A stretch of DNA of 16,275 bases from Eggerthellales bacterium UBA948 (lineage in GTDB: Bacteria > Actinomycetota > Coriobacteriia > Coriobacteriales > UBA8131): the NCBI GenBank assembly GCA_002293265.1, contig DBCW01000130.1, forward strand, positions 6,906-23,180. The letters are read 5' to 3'. Both the position numbers and the translations under genes were made by a program. The stretch's first letter is position 1. Each line of letters begins with the position of its first letter. The notes under the pieces are model-generated. The model worked only from the letters and a program-made list of their open reading frames with translations. It ran no database searches and had not been told where the DNA came from. Of the stretch, positions 6,969-13,858 are shown one piece after another.

Positions 6969-8000
6969 ATGAAGCTCAATATTCAAATTCCAAATATGGT
7001 TGCAGAAGCCAGACACCAGGCATACCGTAAAAAAATGCATCCTGCCCTTGACCTGTTGATTCAGATAGCAATCTTTGTTGCTGTGTTTTTGGTGGTAATG
7101 ATTTTTGAGGGGATTTTGGGAGCGTTATTTATGATCCCCGCAATGCTATTAGACGGATCTTTTGTCCAGCAACTAAGTTTATCCGTTCAAAGTGGAGGAG
7201 CAGCGGCTACTTCCGGTGATGTCATGGAGATGGCAAACTCCATAATGCAGTCTCCCCTGGTAATGATTGCAACACTATTTGCCACAGCCGGCGCCTTTGT
7301 TGTAGTGATCTTTTATTGCCGCGTGATTGAAAAACGCAATGTAGCGACATTAGGTTTTAGGCGAGGTAATGCTGTCAGGGAATACTTGGTGGGTCTGGGG
7401 ATTGGCGCGTTGATGTTTGCTGCGGTTGTAGGTATCGGTGTAGTGAGTGGCTCTTTGACGTATGCAGGGTTAGCAGGGGGATCACTCGTTTTGATAGTTT
7501 TATTGCTGATTGCGTTCATGGTCCAATCCATGAGTGAAGAATTATTATGCCGAGGATACTTTTTGGTCTCCATAGCCAATCGTCAAAACCTTGCCGTAGC
7601 TATAATTGTTAGCTCTTGTGTGTTTGGCTTGTTGCACATTGTTAATCCCGGAGTCACGTTTCTTGCCATTTTAAACATCGTCCTGTTTGGCATTTTTGCC
7701 GGTATATACATGCTAAAGCGAGGCAACCTTTGGGGAATAGGCGCAATTCACGCAACATGGAACTTCACTCAAGGGTCAGTATTTGGCATTCATGTAAGTG
7801 GACTTAATGTGACGGAGTCAGTTTTTTCTTTTATCCCCGCAGGCAATCTGACATTGATAAATGGCGGCTCGTTTGGCATGGAAGCCGGACTAGCCGCAAG
7901 TATCGTGCTTGTTGCGGCCATAGTTATTGCGCTATTTATGAAGACCAAGGACCAGGCACTGGCACCTATTACTGAAACATCTAAACTTTCTGAGAGCTAA
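6969..8000 (+). CDS. CPBP-family intramembrane glutamic endopeptidase-like protein
   Basis: CPBP (CAAX/Abi, Rce1-like) proteins are polytopic membrane proteins, some of them proteases that mature peptides or give bacteriocin immunity. The 343-residue protein has about seven hydrophobic segments (roughly 27-60, 97-118, 138-160, 166-188, 206-222, 229-249 and 306-323). The three active-site motifs are intact: E190-E191 and R195 in SEELLCRGY, F219 and H223 in FGLLHI, and H261 with N265 in HATWNF. The N-terminal 25 residues are basic and cytosolic. The ATG at 6969 has GAGGA about 5 bases upstream. There is no bacteriocin or peptide gene next to it, so its substrate is not indicated. The gene sits alone, on the opposite strand, between asd and lysC. 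All catalytic residues are kept, so protease activity is plausible but unproven. Confidence 0.9.
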   Translation: MKLNIQIPNMVAEARHQAYRKKMHPALDLLIQIAIFVAVFLVVMIFEGILGALFMIPAMLLDGSFVQQLSLSVQSGGAAATSGDVMEMANSIMQSPLVMIATLFATAGAFVVVIFYCRVIEKRNVATLGFRRGNAVREYLVGLGIGALMFAAVVGIGVVSGSLTYAGLAGGSLVLIVLLLIAFMVQSMSEELLCRGYFLVSIANRQNLAVAIIVSSCVFGLLHIVNPGVTFLAILNIVLFGIFAGIYMLKRGNLWGIGAIHATWNFTQGSVFGIHVSGLNVTESVFSFIPAGNLTLINGGSFGMEAGLAASIVLVAAIVIALFMKTKDQALAPITETSKLSES

Positions 8001-8004
8001 TAGA

Positions 8005-8081
8005 TTGATTGCAAAAGGTTTGAGAGCCGAGCGAAGCGTACTAAGTACGTGAACGAGGCTCGCAGGACATTTTGCTTCAAT
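8005..8081. repeat. Large imperfect palindrome between convergent CPBP gene and lysC
   Basis: Nested inverted repeats fill the gap: ATTGA with TCAAT, GCAAAA (8011-8016) with TTTTGC (8070-8075), GAGCC (8024-8028) with GGCTC (8057-8061), and CGTAC-TAA-GTACG near the centre. The whole 77-base unit could fold into one long bulged hairpin. There is no T-run on either side. It may be a two-way terminator or a copy of a dispersed REP/ERIC-like element; no second copy is in the window. Confidence 0.55.
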
Positions 8082-8091
8082 ATATTCTCTC

Positions 8092-8634
8092 TCAGCGACC
8101 TTTGGCTGCCTTAGCTGCCAACTCCTCCGGGGTTAGCTGCGTCTCTTCGAAAACCTGATCGCTGTCTAAGCCAAAAGCAGTGTGTAGCTTTTGCATAGCC
8201 TCTTTAGCGTCGGGGCTATCTATGACCACGCTTACGCGAATGGCAGACGTGGAGATCATCTCGATATTTATGTTGTTATCGGCAAGTACCTGAAACATTT
8301 TGGCTGCGATTCCGGGGTTGCTTTTCATGCCGGCACCTACGACGGAAACTTTGGCGACCGTTACATCTACCAAGTATTCACGAGCTCCTAGCTTGCCGAT
8401 CTGCTCATCAAGCAGCGGACGCAACTTCGCCAGATCATTTTCGGGGCAGGTAAAACTGATGTCGGTCATGCCATGCTCGGAGATGTTTTGCACGATCATG
8501 TCTACGCTGATCTGAGCCTCAGCTATGGCAGTAAAGACGTTGGCGGCTATACCAACTTGGTCGGGCACTCCGCGTATGGTTACTTTGACTTCCGAATTAT
8601 CGCAGGCAATGCCTGACACTATAGCTGATTCCAT
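8092..8634 (-). CDS. Possible aspartate kinase beta subunit from an in-frame internal start
   Basis: Within lysC, codon 246 is an ATG (8634-8632) preceded by AAGGAGG (8649-8643) at 8 bases, a near-consensus ribosome site much better than that of the full-length gene. Translation from it gives 180 residues starting MESAIVSGIACDNSEVKVTI, i.e. exactly the two ACT domains. In Bacillus and Corynebacterium, aspartokinase is an alpha2-beta2 enzyme whose beta subunit arises from the same kind of internal start at this place (MEEAVLTGVATDKSEAKVTV in Corynebacterium, from memory). The site itself is seen directly; use of it is inferred. Confidence 0.72.
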   Translation of the reverse strand: MESAIVSGIACDNSEVKVTIRGVPDQVGIAANVFTAIAEAQISVDMIVQNISEHGMTDISFTCPENDLAKLRPLLDEQIGKLGAREYLVDVTVAKVSVVGAGMKSNPGIAAKMFQVLADNNINIEMISTSAIRVSVVIDSPDAKEAMQKLHTAFGLDSDQVFEETQLTPEELAAKAAKGR

Positions 8635-9369
8635 GGATTTTGCCTCCTTGACAAAGGTTCCGGGGGTTGTCGTAAATGCGCTTCGACAGTGTATCGTCAC
8701 GCCATAATTTCTTGCCACCTCAACGGCGCGCATCTGAAGTATGCCCGATCCGGAGGCCGCCAGCTCCAGCATCTCATCAAAACTGATCGCATCAAGTTTT
8801 TTGGCATGCGGTACTATGCGAGGATCAGCTGTGGCAACGCCGTCCACATCACTATATATCTCACAAACATCAGCGCCAATAGCAGCAGCTATAGCAACAG
8901 CCGTGGTATCTGAACCACCGCGTCCAAGCGTGGTGATGTCGCCCTCTTCGGTCATCCCCTGGAAACCGGCAACGATAACGATGCTGCCGTTCTTTAGCTC
9001 GCGCTTAATACGAGAAGCTTTTATCTCGGCGATCTTTGCGCGATTAAATACTGTTGTAGTAACGATCCCGGCCTGAGTACCGGTCATGCTCACCGCGTCT
9101 ACGCCTAAAGCTTCTATAGCCATTGCCAAAACTGACATGCTTACCTGCTCGCCGGTAGCAAGCAACATATCCAACTCGCGAGCAGGTGGCTTTTCGTTTA
9201 CGCTGTAAGCCAGCTTCATGAGGTCATCGGTCGAAGACCCCATTGCAGAAACTACTGCTACAACCTGATGTCCATCTTTTTGATAGTTTGTAAGCCGTGT
9301 AGCTACATCTTTGATGCGCTGCGGATTAGCTACGGAGGTTCCGCCAAATTTTGCAACTATAAGTGACAC
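8092..9369 (-). CDS. lysC: Aspartate kinase, alpha subunit / full length
   Basis: LysC phosphorylates aspartate, the first step of the aspartate pathway. The 425-residue protein has the kinase domain with KFGGTSV (7-13), the ATG-EQVSM segment (about 71-78) and GRGGSDTTAVA (149-159), followed by YSDVDGVATADPR (172-184). Two ACT regulatory domains follow (about 265-340 and 341-405), the second including VSVVGAGMKSNPGIAAKMF (341-359) and NIEMISTSAIRVSVVI. This layout is that of lysine/threonine-inhibited aspartokinases of Gram-positive bacteria. The start is a GTG at 9369; the ribosome site (GAAAGAG) is modest. It follows the phospholipase-like gene by 105 bases on the same strand and may be co-transcribed with it. 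An internal start for a beta subunit is described separately. The tail ELAAKAAKGR is a short basic extension. Confidence 0.96.
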   Translation of the reverse strand: MSLIVAKFGGTSVANPQRIKDVATRLTNYQKDGHQVVAVVSAMGSSTDDLMKLAYSVNEKPPARELDMLLATGEQVSMSVLAMAIEALGVDAVSMTGTQAGIVTTTVFNRAKIAEIKASRIKRELKNGSIVIVAGFQGMTEEGDITTLGRGGSDTTAVAIAAAIGADVCEIYSDVDGVATADPRIVPHAKKLDAISFDEMLELAASGSGILQMRAVEVARNYGVTIHCRSAFTTTPGTFVKEAKSMESAIVSGIACDNSEVKVTIRGVPDQVGIAANVFTAIAEAQISVDMIVQNISEHGMTDISFTCPENDLAKLRPLLDEQIGKLGAREYLVDVTVAKVSVVGAGMKSNPGIAAKMFQVLADNNINIEMISTSAIRVSVVIDSPDAKEAMQKLHTAFGLDSDQVFEETQLTPEELAAKAAKGR

Positions 9370-9474
9370 TTATGCTCTTTCTCTCGAAAAATGTGCAGAA
9401 GCAAGTTTACACGATGGCACCACTTATTAGGAGAGCAATGTTTGAGCAGCGCGCTCATTGTGCGCACTAAACCT

Positions 9475-10428
9475 TTAAACGTCTTGCGGTAAGTGTGCAG
9501 GCTTGCCTTCGAATGTTAAGCCGCCGGTTATCTCCTCTATGGGTCTACCATCCATAAAAGCTTCGATATCAACCAAAACTTTTTCCAAAGCACACTCATA
9601 AAGCTCGGCAAAACTTGCCGTAGACACTTCATCCGTAAAAGGATTTGTCCATTCTGCTTTTTCGCGATTATCAAATATGGAGGTGTCGCCAACATCGTTT
9701 CTTGGACATAAGGCCTGAAGTGAGCTATGTCTGCGAAACACTCGCTCCACTTTTCCGAAGATGTAGCGCTTAACTCCGGTGGGCGAATAAAGCACGCTGA
9801 ACGTCTTTCGCATGTCTCTTACACCTTGCGAGAAAGCTTTGGGTGCAAGCTCCGTACAATAAACTTCATGTGCCACTGCGCGATAAGCAAAGTCCAGTAG
9901 ATTTAACGTATTATCTTTGATGTTTAAGACATCACTGCGCCAATCGTGCCCGCGCAGCGCGCAGCCGTGCCTTTGATACATCATCATCATGTCCAGCTCG
10001 CCTTCCAGGTAAACATGTACGTTAAACCCATCGCTACGATCAAGATTTTTTACTCCGGCATCACAAATGGCATATTGCTGAGAATATACAAATGGGTGCA
10101 TAACGCTGTCGAGTTTAAAATGACACAAGAACCCCAAAGCATATGCCGTCAGTAGTTGCTTATTGTCGCCGGACTCACTGAAGCAAACGCGTCTTAAAGC
10201 CGCCAAGGTTTCATCAACTTTTTCGCGATGTGCGGTAGAACCAAACTGTTTGACCGAAGTAAAATTTGGCATAAATTGCGCATAAAAGAACGGATCCGGA
10301 CCTTGGCATCCAAGCAAAAAGCTGTCTTGTGCCTCATGATCATCTAAAACAAAACTGCCTGTAGAACACTGCGGCAATTTACGTAAAACATCTCTGCCAA
10401 AAAAGTCATGTGTTAGTACTGCGGGCAT
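9475..10428 (-). CDS. Zinc-dependent phospholipase C-like protein
   Basis: The 317-residue protein resembles the zinc-dependent phospholipase C/S1-P1 nuclease-like family (Pfam Zn_dep_PLPC). Candidate zinc ligands are spaced as in that family: H7-D8 in THDFFGRD, D45 in GCQGPDPFFY, H67, H103 and D107 in FLCHFKLDSVMHP with H111, and H138 with E142/E144 and D146 in NVHVYLEGELD. It lacks a signal peptide and membrane segments, so unlike the secreted Bacillus and Clostridium toxins it is probably cytosolic; the true substrate is uncertain. The ATG at 10428 has GGGAG 6 bases upstream. lysC follows 105 bases downstream on the same strand with no obvious terminator between. The gene is divergent from the MFS transporter and shares a palindrome-containing promoter region with it. 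Confidence 0.82.
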   Translation of the reverse strand: MPAVLTHDFFGRDVLRKLPQCSTGSFVLDDHEAQDSFLLGCQGPDPFFYAQFMPNFTSVKQFGSTAHREKVDETLAALRRVCFSESGDNKQLLTAYALGFLCHFKLDSVMHPFVYSQQYAICDAGVKNLDRSDGFNVHVYLEGELDMMMMYQRHGCALRGHDWRSDVLNIKDNTLNLLDFAYRAVAHEVYCTELAPKAFSQGVRDMRKTFSVLYSPTGVKRYIFGKVERVFRRHSSLQALCPRNDVGDTSIFDNREKAEWTNPFTDEVSTASFAELYECALEKVLVDIEAFMDGRPIEEITGGLTFEGKPAHLPQDV

Positions 10429-10456
10429 CTTTTTCTCCCATATGTAAAGACTTCAT

Positions 10457-10486
10457 CAATATTTCACATTATTACTACAATATTGT
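10457..10486. promoter_or_regulatory. Paired CAATATT elements in the divergent PLC/MFS promoter region
   Basis: CAATATT occurs at 10457-10463 and 10478-10484, 21 bp apart (two helical turns). The second copy is the centre of a perfect 10-bp palindrome, ACAATATTGT (10477-10486). A TACAAT at 10476-10481 may be the -10 box of the MFS gene, with a poor TTCATC upstream. A shared repressor site is possible; evidence is positional only. Confidence 0.35.
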
Positions 10487-10551
10487 TCCACTATTTATCA
10501 AAATCGTCTATGGTGTATCAAAACATATTGATCAAGGAAAGCGAGTGCAAG

Positions 10552-11781
10552 ATGGCTAGCAATCGTATGGACAAGCGTGAACGCAGTTGGGTAATGCAAG
10601 ATGCGGGAAACTCCGCAATAGTCATGTTCTCCACTACGGTCGTGCCAATTTATTTTGCAAGTTTGACATCAGGATCAGCAGTTGTTGAGTGGGGACTAAC
10701 AGAGACTGTAGTTTCTTTGATCGTGGCCTTATTGATGCCATTTTTAGGCTCGCTGGCAGATTATCCGGGAAACAAAAAGAAATTCTTTATCGGCTTTGCC
10801 GGTACCGGTATGGTAGCGTTTGCGGCTCTTGGCATCCCTACCACCATGATGCCGTTTTTGATCATTTACATAATCGCAGCAGTGGGTCTTAACTCGTCCG
10901 TAGTTTTCTACGACGCGTTTCTCATTGATGCCACTAAGGCGGAGAGATACGACTCGGTTTCATCCAAAGGTTACGCATGGGGATACATCGGCTCGCTTGC
11001 CCCCTTTGCAGTCTGTCTGGCGTTGATGTATGGAGGCGCACCACTTGGTATCGATCTCACGCTTGGCGTTAAAATAAGCTTTGTGGTCACCGCTGTGTGG
11101 TGGGCAATATTTTCTGTGCCTCTAATTCGCAATGTCAAGCAAACACACTTTAAGTCCAAGGTCGCGAATCCTGTTCGTGAGTCGTTTGTTGGGCTGGGTC
11201 GAACTGTTAAAAGCATCGTCAAGAACAAGAAACTGCTTTTCTTTATGATCGCCTATTTCTTTTATATCGATGGGGTGCATACGATTATCAAAATGGCCAC
11301 AGCCTTTGGCACCGATCTGGGCATAGACTCAACACAGCTTATCATTGCGCTTGTGGTCACGCAGCTTGTGGCTTTTCCTTCAGCCTTGGTGTTTGGCAAG
11401 CTGGCTGGTATTGTTGGTGCTCGCAAGATGCTTATCGTAGCGGTAATTGCCTACACTTTGATCACTTTGTTTGCGGCGTTCTTCTTAAAGACGGCTGCTG
11501 AGTTTTGGATACTTGCTATTTGTGTTGGATTGTTCCAGGGTGGTATCCAAGCTTTGTCGCGGTCTTATTTTGGTAAGCTTATCCCCAAGAACAATGCTAA
11601 CGAGTATTTTGGCTTTTTTGATATTTTTGGTAAGTATGCTGCGGTCATGGGTACTTTCTTGATGAGCATGTTTACGTTGATTACCGGCGATGGGAATATG
11701 GGGATTTTGTCCATCTCAGCGCTGTTTATTGTCGGGTTGGTGTTTTTGGTTTTGATGCCGCATGGGGAAAGTGATCACTGA
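10552..11781 (+). CDS. MFS transporter of the UMF1/Atg22-like family
   Basis: A 409-residue integral membrane transporter with about twelve hydrophobic segments. The N-terminus RSWVMQDAGNSAIVMFSTTV matches the family opening WxxYDxxNSA. GSLADYPGNKKKFF (67-80) corresponds to MFS motif A. VVFYDAFLIDA (about 117-127) and YDSVSSKGYAWGYIGS (133-148) are hallmark UMF1 stretches. GGIQALSRSYFGKLIPKNN and EYFGFFDIFGKYAAVMG near the C-terminal half are equally characteristic. The substrate of bacterial UMF1 proteins is not established; the yeast relative exports vacuolar amino acids. I chose the ATG at 10552, where MASNRMDKRERSW begins, because in-frame starts further upstream add sequence unlike the family. 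Its ribosome site is imperfect (GCGAG 6 bases away, AAGGA 13 away). A strong terminator follows. Confidence 0.9.
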   Translation: MASNRMDKRERSWVMQDAGNSAIVMFSTTVVPIYFASLTSGSAVVEWGLTETVVSLIVALLMPFLGSLADYPGNKKKFFIGFAGTGMVAFAALGIPTTMMPFLIIYIIAAVGLNSSVVFYDAFLIDATKAERYDSVSSKGYAWGYIGSLAPFAVCLALMYGGAPLGIDLTLGVKISFVVTAVWWAIFSVPLIRNVKQTHFKSKVANPVRESFVGLGRTVKSIVKNKKLLFFMIAYFFYIDGVHTIIKMATAFGTDLGIDSTQLIIALVVTQLVAFPSALVFGKLAGIVGARKMLIVAVIAYTLITLFAAFFLKTAAEFWILAICVGLFQGGIQALSRSYFGKLIPKNNANEYFGFFDIFGKYAAVMGTFLMSMFTLITGDGNMGILSISALFIVGLVFLVLMPHGESDH

Positions 11782-11821
11782 TCCAGTGATGTAAGCTTTA
11801 TTTCTGCGACATGATACATGT
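11774..11821 (+). repeat. Two small palindromes at the end of the MFS gene
   Basis: ATCACTG-ATC-CAGTGAT (11774-11790) spans the stop codon of the transporter, and ACATG-ATA-CATGT (11809-11821) follows 18 bases later. Both are perfect with 3-base centres. Neither has a T-run. They may add to 3'-end folding ahead of the main terminator. Confidence 0.4.
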
Positions 11822-11865
11822 TATGAGTGTGTTTTTTTCTTGGAGAAATTTTTTCTATCTATAAG

Positions 11866-11926
11866 TTAAAAAGAGGGGGGAAGAGAGAGGGCGGTTCCCT
11901 CTCTCTTCCCCCCTCCCTCTTTTTAA
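11866..11926. terminator. Very strong bidirectional terminator
   Basis: A 17-bp perfect G/A-C/T stem (11875-11891 with 11897-11913, 5-base loop CGGTT) is extended by a second 9-bp AT stem (11866-11874 with 11918-11926) after a 4-base bulge. It gives a T-run in both directions (CTTTTTAA on plus, CTTTTTAACTT on minus). It lies between the convergent MFS and histidine kinase genes and should end both transcripts. Confidence 0.9.
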
Positions 11927-12011
11927 GATATAAATAGGATGTCATATCACGGACACAACGGGCGCGTAAGCGCGCACAGAACTAAAAACTATTAGGTTTC
12001 CGAAAACACAA

Positions 12012-13058
12012 CTACCCGGTTTTAGGCGGCAACGAAGGAATAGCCACAATAAAGCAAGCCCCTCCGCCAGGCAGATTTACAGCCTCCACGGTGCCTTCAT
12101 GGGCCGTTACAATCGCCTTAACGATTGTAAGCCCTAACCCTATACCACCATCACCGCGAGTCCTGGCAAAGTCGGCTCGATAGAAGCGATCAAATAGGCG
12201 GGCAGGGTCTATATCGCCAAAGCCCGGACCGTCGTCAGACACTGTCACTACGCTGTGACCTCTAATGCCGGACAACTCCACATGAATGCGTCCGCCCTCT
12301 CCCACCACTCGAAGCGCGTTATCAACCAGATTTTGTACCACTTGTTGTAGCCTGTCGGGGTCTCCTAAGACATCAGGAGCTTGACCGGAAATCGTTAGAC
12401 TTACACCACGCTCTTCCAGTAGCGGATGCAGTGCAGCCTCGGCCAGATCTACTATGTCGTGCAGGTCTACACGCTTCAATACGATCTCGCCATCGCCTTC
12501 GATGCGTTTCAGGGTTAAAAGATCGTTAGCCAAACGTGTAAGCCGTTCGCTTTCGTGAACTATCGTTTCGCAAAAGCGTCTTTGATCATCAGGTGGAATG
12601 TCTTGATCCATCAAAATCTCTGCCGCTCCCCTGATGGCTGTAAGCGGTGTACGTATCTCGTGGGAAACATCGGAAATAAACTGACCTTGGCGCTTGCCTT
12701 CAGCGGCCACCTCCGCCATAGATGATCGTACTCGTAAGCTCACTTTGTCCAGCGAGGAGCTGAGTTCTCTGATTACCAATGGAGCCTGCTCGGCAGATTC
12801 GTCCATGAATCGTACTGAGAGGTCTCCGGAAGCAAGTTTTCTGGTTTTATTTACCAGCCTATCAAGTGATGCCAGTGCATAATTAGATACCCACATTGCA
12901 ACAAAAAATGTGACAACCGAAAAAGGCACCGCAAGAATCATCAGCCAGTAAGTAATACGTGGGTCGACCAAAATAACGAAAGCCAACACCACCGAAAATA
13001 TTAATGTGCTAAAAGCACTTATTGCCGCAAGCAGTATGCGAAGCGACTGATACTGCAC
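12012..13058 (-). CDS. Sensor histidine kinase with minimal extracytoplasmic loop
   Basis: The 348-residue kinase pairs with the response regulator just upstream. Two membrane helices at about 7-31 and 37-57 are joined by only about five residues (around DPRITY), so there is no real external sensor domain. A HAMP-like linker follows (about 58-115). HisKA is FISDVSHEIRTPLTAIRG, with the phospho-acceptor H133. The ATPase domain has the N-box N247 in QNLVDNALR, the G1 box DDGPGFG (275-281), the F-box LFDRFYRAD, and the G2 box GGIGLGL (304-310). All catalytic boxes are intact. The start is a GTG at 13058, one base after the regulator's stop codon, so translation is tightly coupled. The gene ends before the bidirectional terminator. 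The stimulus is unknown; the short loop is typical of kinases sensing within or at the membrane, as in Bce- or Lia-type systems. Confidence 0.94.
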   Translation of the reverse strand: MQYQSLRILLAAISAFSTLIFSVVLAFVILVDPRITYWLMILAVPFSVVTFFVAMWVSNYALASLDRLVNKTRKLASGDLSVRFMDESAEQAPLVIRELSSSLDKVSLRVRSSMAEVAAEGKRQGQFISDVSHEIRTPLTAIRGAAEILMDQDIPPDDQRRFCETIVHESERLTRLANDLLTLKRIEGDGEIVLKRVDLHDIVDLAEAALHPLLEERGVSLTISGQAPDVLGDPDRLQQVVQNLVDNALRVVGEGGRIHVELSGIRGHSVVTVSDDGPGFGDIDPARLFDRFYRADFARTRGDGGIGLGLTIVKAIVTAHEGTVEAVNLPGGGACFIVAIPSLPPKTG

Positions 13059-13059
13059 G

Positions 13060-13770
13060 CTAGACCGTCTTGAAGCGATACCCGTAGCCGCGAACAGTCT
13101 CTATTAGCCCCGGGTCAACACTTGCTGCCTCTAACTTGTCGCGAAGTCTTTTTACGTGAGTATCCACGGTCTTGGTCTCGACCAAATACTCCCAGCCCCA
13201 TGCATCATGAAGAAGCTGATCGCGACTGAGAACTTTACCGGCATGTTGCATCAAAGCTGCAAGTAGTTCAAATTCGCGTGGAGTAAGATCGATATCTCCC
13301 CCCGGACCGGTTGCTACATGTGTACTTTCATCCAAAGTCACACCGGACACTTCAATAACCTCTTTGTGCTTAGAGTTGGAGACGCCGCTGTCTTGAGCAG
13401 ATGCACGCCTTAGCAAAGCTTTGACACGCGCCATCAACTCGCGGTTACCAAATGGCTTGGACAGATAATCATCTCCGCCAATCTCCAGACCTACTACTTT
13501 GTCCAACTCTGTATCGCGAGCTGACAAAAATAGCACAGGAGTCTTATGATTGGCCCTGATCTGACGCAGTACCTCATAACCATCCATCTTGGGAAGCATG
13601 ACATCCAAGATTACCAGATCAAAAGATCCGGAGTTTACCATCTGCACGGCCGTTACGCCATCGGCAGCAAACTGAACCTCGTATCCCTCTTTGCGGAGGT
13701 TGTAAGTGACTACATCGGTGATTGAAGGTTCATCGTCAACAACAAGTATTCGGGCTTGATTTTCACTCAT
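13060..13770 (-). CDS. OmpR/PhoB-family response regulator
   Basis: The 236-residue transcription regulator has a receiver domain (about 7-120) with acidic pocket D12-D13, phosphorylation site D56 in LVILDVMLPKMDG, S83 and K105 in DDYLSKPF. The winged-helix DNA-binding domain (about 137-234) includes LTPREFELLAALMQHAGKVLS, then HDAWGWEY and VDTHVKRLRDKLE, and ends VRGYGYRFKTV, as in PhoB/PhoP/ResD-type regulators. I chose the ATG at 13770 (MSENQARILVVDDE) because GGAGG lies 7 bases upstream. An ATG two codons earlier is only one base from that site, and a longer upstream extension would run into the divergent coaX. It forms an operon with the kinase gene. Target genes are not indicated; it is divergent from coaX and may share its promoter region. 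Confidence 0.95.
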   Translation of the reverse strand: MSENQARILVVDDEPSITDVVTYNLRKEGYEVQFAADGVTAVQMVNSGSFDLVILDVMLPKMDGYEVLRQIRANHKTPVLFLSARDTELDKVVGLEIGGDDYLSKPFGNRELMARVKALLRRASAQDSGVSNSKHKEVIEVSGVTLDESTHVATGPGGDIDLTPREFELLAALMQHAGKVLSRDQLLHDAWGWEYLVETKTVDTHVKRLRDKLEAASVDPGLIETVRGYGYRFKTV

Positions 13771-13858
13771 GGGCATTCCTCCCTTTGTTTTTTTCAAATG
13801 ATACCACTCAATTGATATACAATTCATTATGTAAATGAAGCGAAAACTTGGAGATGGT

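Noticed and set aside
6797..6979. 60-codon minus-strand frame between asd and the CPBP gene
   Set aside because: No ribosome site, no recognisable features, and its start overlaps the start of the CPBP gene.
9370..9474. Lysine riboswitch or attenuator before lysC
   Set aside because: The gap is only 105 bases, too short for a lysine riboswitch. It holds only small GC palindromes (GAGC...GCTC, GTGCGCAC).
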